Assembly (NCBI GenBank): GCA_963816555.1
Contig: CAWFLD010000014.1
Location: 124,001 to 188,000 of the forward strand
Direction: 5' to 3'
Source of the DNA: Lutibaculum sp963816555
Lineage (GTDB): Bacteria; Pseudomonadota; Alphaproteobacteria; Rhizobiales; Tepidamorphaceae
DNA length: 64,000 bases
The translations under genes were made by a program, and so were the position numbers. How positions within the stretch are numbered: position 1 is the first letter of the stretch; each line of letters starts with the position of its first letter. Of the stretch, positions 63,252-64,000 are shown in pieces. The notes beneath the pieces are model-generated. The model saw nothing but the letters and a program-made list of their open reading frames with translations, was not told the DNA's origin and did not search any database.

Positions 63252-64000
63252 ATGACCTCGCGAATCCGAACCGCCGTCGTGGGCCTGGGTTATTTCGGCC
63301 GCTTCCACGCCAGGCATCACGCCGCCAACGCCGCGTGCGACCTCGTCGCGGTGTGCGATGCCGACGCCGAAGCGGCGCAGCGCCTCGCGGCCGAGTACGG
63401 CGTCGAGGCGCTGACCGACCACCGCGACCTGATCGGCCGCGTCGATGCCGTGAGCATCGCCGTGCCGACCTCGCTGCACGCGGCCGTCGCGCGCGACCTC
63501 ATGGAGGCCGGCATCCACGTGCTGATCGAGAAGCCGATCACCGAGGAGGTCGAGGAGGCGCGGCGGCTGATCGAGCTCGCCGACGAGCGCGGCCTCGTGC
63601 TCCAGGTCGGGCATATCGAAAGCTTTTCCGCCGTCTTCCGCGCGCTGGCCGAGCGCGTGTCGGCGCCGCTCTACCTCGAGGCGAGCCGCGTCGCCCCGTG
63701 GCGCGGCCGGGCGACCGACGTGTCGGTGGTGCTCGACCTGATGATCCACGACCTCGACCTCGTGATGTCGCTCGTCGATTCGCCCGTGGAGCGCGTCGAG
63801 GCGCTGGGCGCGCCGGTGCTGAGCGATAGCGAGGACATGGCGCGGGCGCGGCTCTACTTCGCCAACGGCGCGATCGCCGACGTCACGGCCTCGCGCGTCG
63901 CGGACGCGATCGACCGGCGGCTCAAGGTCTTCGAGGCCGCGGCGTATCACGAGTGCGACTTCGCGTCCCACGTCCTGCACAGGAAGACCGTGGCGCGGCA
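63252..64000 (+). CDS. Gfo/Idh/MocA family oxidoreductase (cut by window edge)
   Basis: The first 249 residues of an NAD(P)-dependent sugar-type oxidoreductase; the gene leaves the window on the right. The Rossmann dinucleotide motif is VVGLGYFGRFHA (about residues 9-20), followed by VAVCDADAEAA, the family EKP motif HVLIEKPITEEVEEA and LQVGHIESFSAVFRAL. The substrate-domain motif DLMIHDLDLVMSLV, with the conserved HD pair, is present. Similar proteins near lipid A genes in Hyphomicrobiales act on UDP-GlcNAc (GnnA type), but the available part and context do not prove that. Confidence 0.88.
   Translation, partial: MTSRIRTAVVGLGYFGRFHARHHAANAACDLVAVCDADAEAAQRLAAEYGVEALTDHRDLIGRVDAVSIAVPTSLHAAVARDLMEAGIHVLIEKPITEEVEEARRLIELADERGLVLQVGHIESFSAVFRALAERVSAPLYLEASRVAPWRGRATDVSVVLDLMIHDLDLVMSLVDSPVERVEALGAPVLSDSEDMARARLYFANGAIADVTASRVADAIDRRLKVFEAAAYHECDFASHVLHRKTVAR

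Overview
The window is GC-rich chromosomal DNA, gene-dense on both strands, from an alphaproteobacterium. The gene order points to Hyphomicrobiales (Rhizobiales): rlmB / tRNA-Tyr-tRNA-Gly-tuf-tRNA-Trp-secE-nusG-rplKAJL-rpoBC, then rpsL-rpsG-fusA-tuf-S10-spc-alpha, plus pccA/pccB, fghA, an ATP12 chaperone and an HWE-type kinase. Separate trpE and trpG genes argue against Rhizobiaceae/Brucellaceae, where they are usually fused. A lineage near Methylobacteriaceae, Salinarimonadaceae or Bradyrhizobiaceae is my inference, not something shown directly.

Layout. 1-4370 (minus strand): ppiD-trpE-trpG-trpD, overlapping or closely spaced, with trpD cut by the window edge. 4531-7072: tRNA-Thr and small accessory genes (a Tyr-rich secreted protein, DoxX, DUF1353) and rlmB. 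7118-20737: a canonical promoter (TTGACA-17-GATAAC) drives tRNA-Tyr, tRNA-Gly, the first tuf, tRNA-Trp, secE, nusG, L11, L1, L10, L7/L12, rpoB and rpoC, closed by a strong terminator. 20798-24936: two tandem paralogous membrane acyltransferases with C-terminal SGNH domains, sitting between rpoC and rpsL. 24946-43518: a new promoter (TTGACG-17-TATGTT) starts the str-S10-spc series including the second tuf, secY and adk. A further promoter (TTGACG-18-TATCAG) lies before rpsM-rpsK-rpoA-rplQ, and a UUCG-loop terminator ends the block. 43589-57143: mixed housekeeping and accessory genes (DUF2459, recQ, degP/degQ-like protease, rarA, VOC protein, a lipoprotein gene pair, DUF805, SDR, crcB, rluC-like, ATP12, pccB, HWE kinase, MOSC). 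57169-64000: fghA, pccA, acylphosphatase, lipB, an orphan FliN-like gene, tRNA-Leu, mgtE and the start of a Gfo/Idh/MocA oxidoreductase.

How it works together. Most of the window is the core machinery of transcription and translation, with secE/secY for membrane protein export. The carboxylase subunits PccA and PccB together make propionyl-CoA carboxylase. The most distinctive accessory element is the acyltransferase pair, probably O-acylating a surface polysaccharide, inserted into a normally conserved junction.

Quality warning. Five single-base insertions interrupt four conserved genes (fusA, rpsK, the degP-like gene twice, rarA). Removing one base at each site restores the full family-length protein. 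Because fusA and rpsK are essential, sequence or assembly error is the most economical explanation. I found no CRISPR array, insertion sequence, prophage or obvious new defence system.
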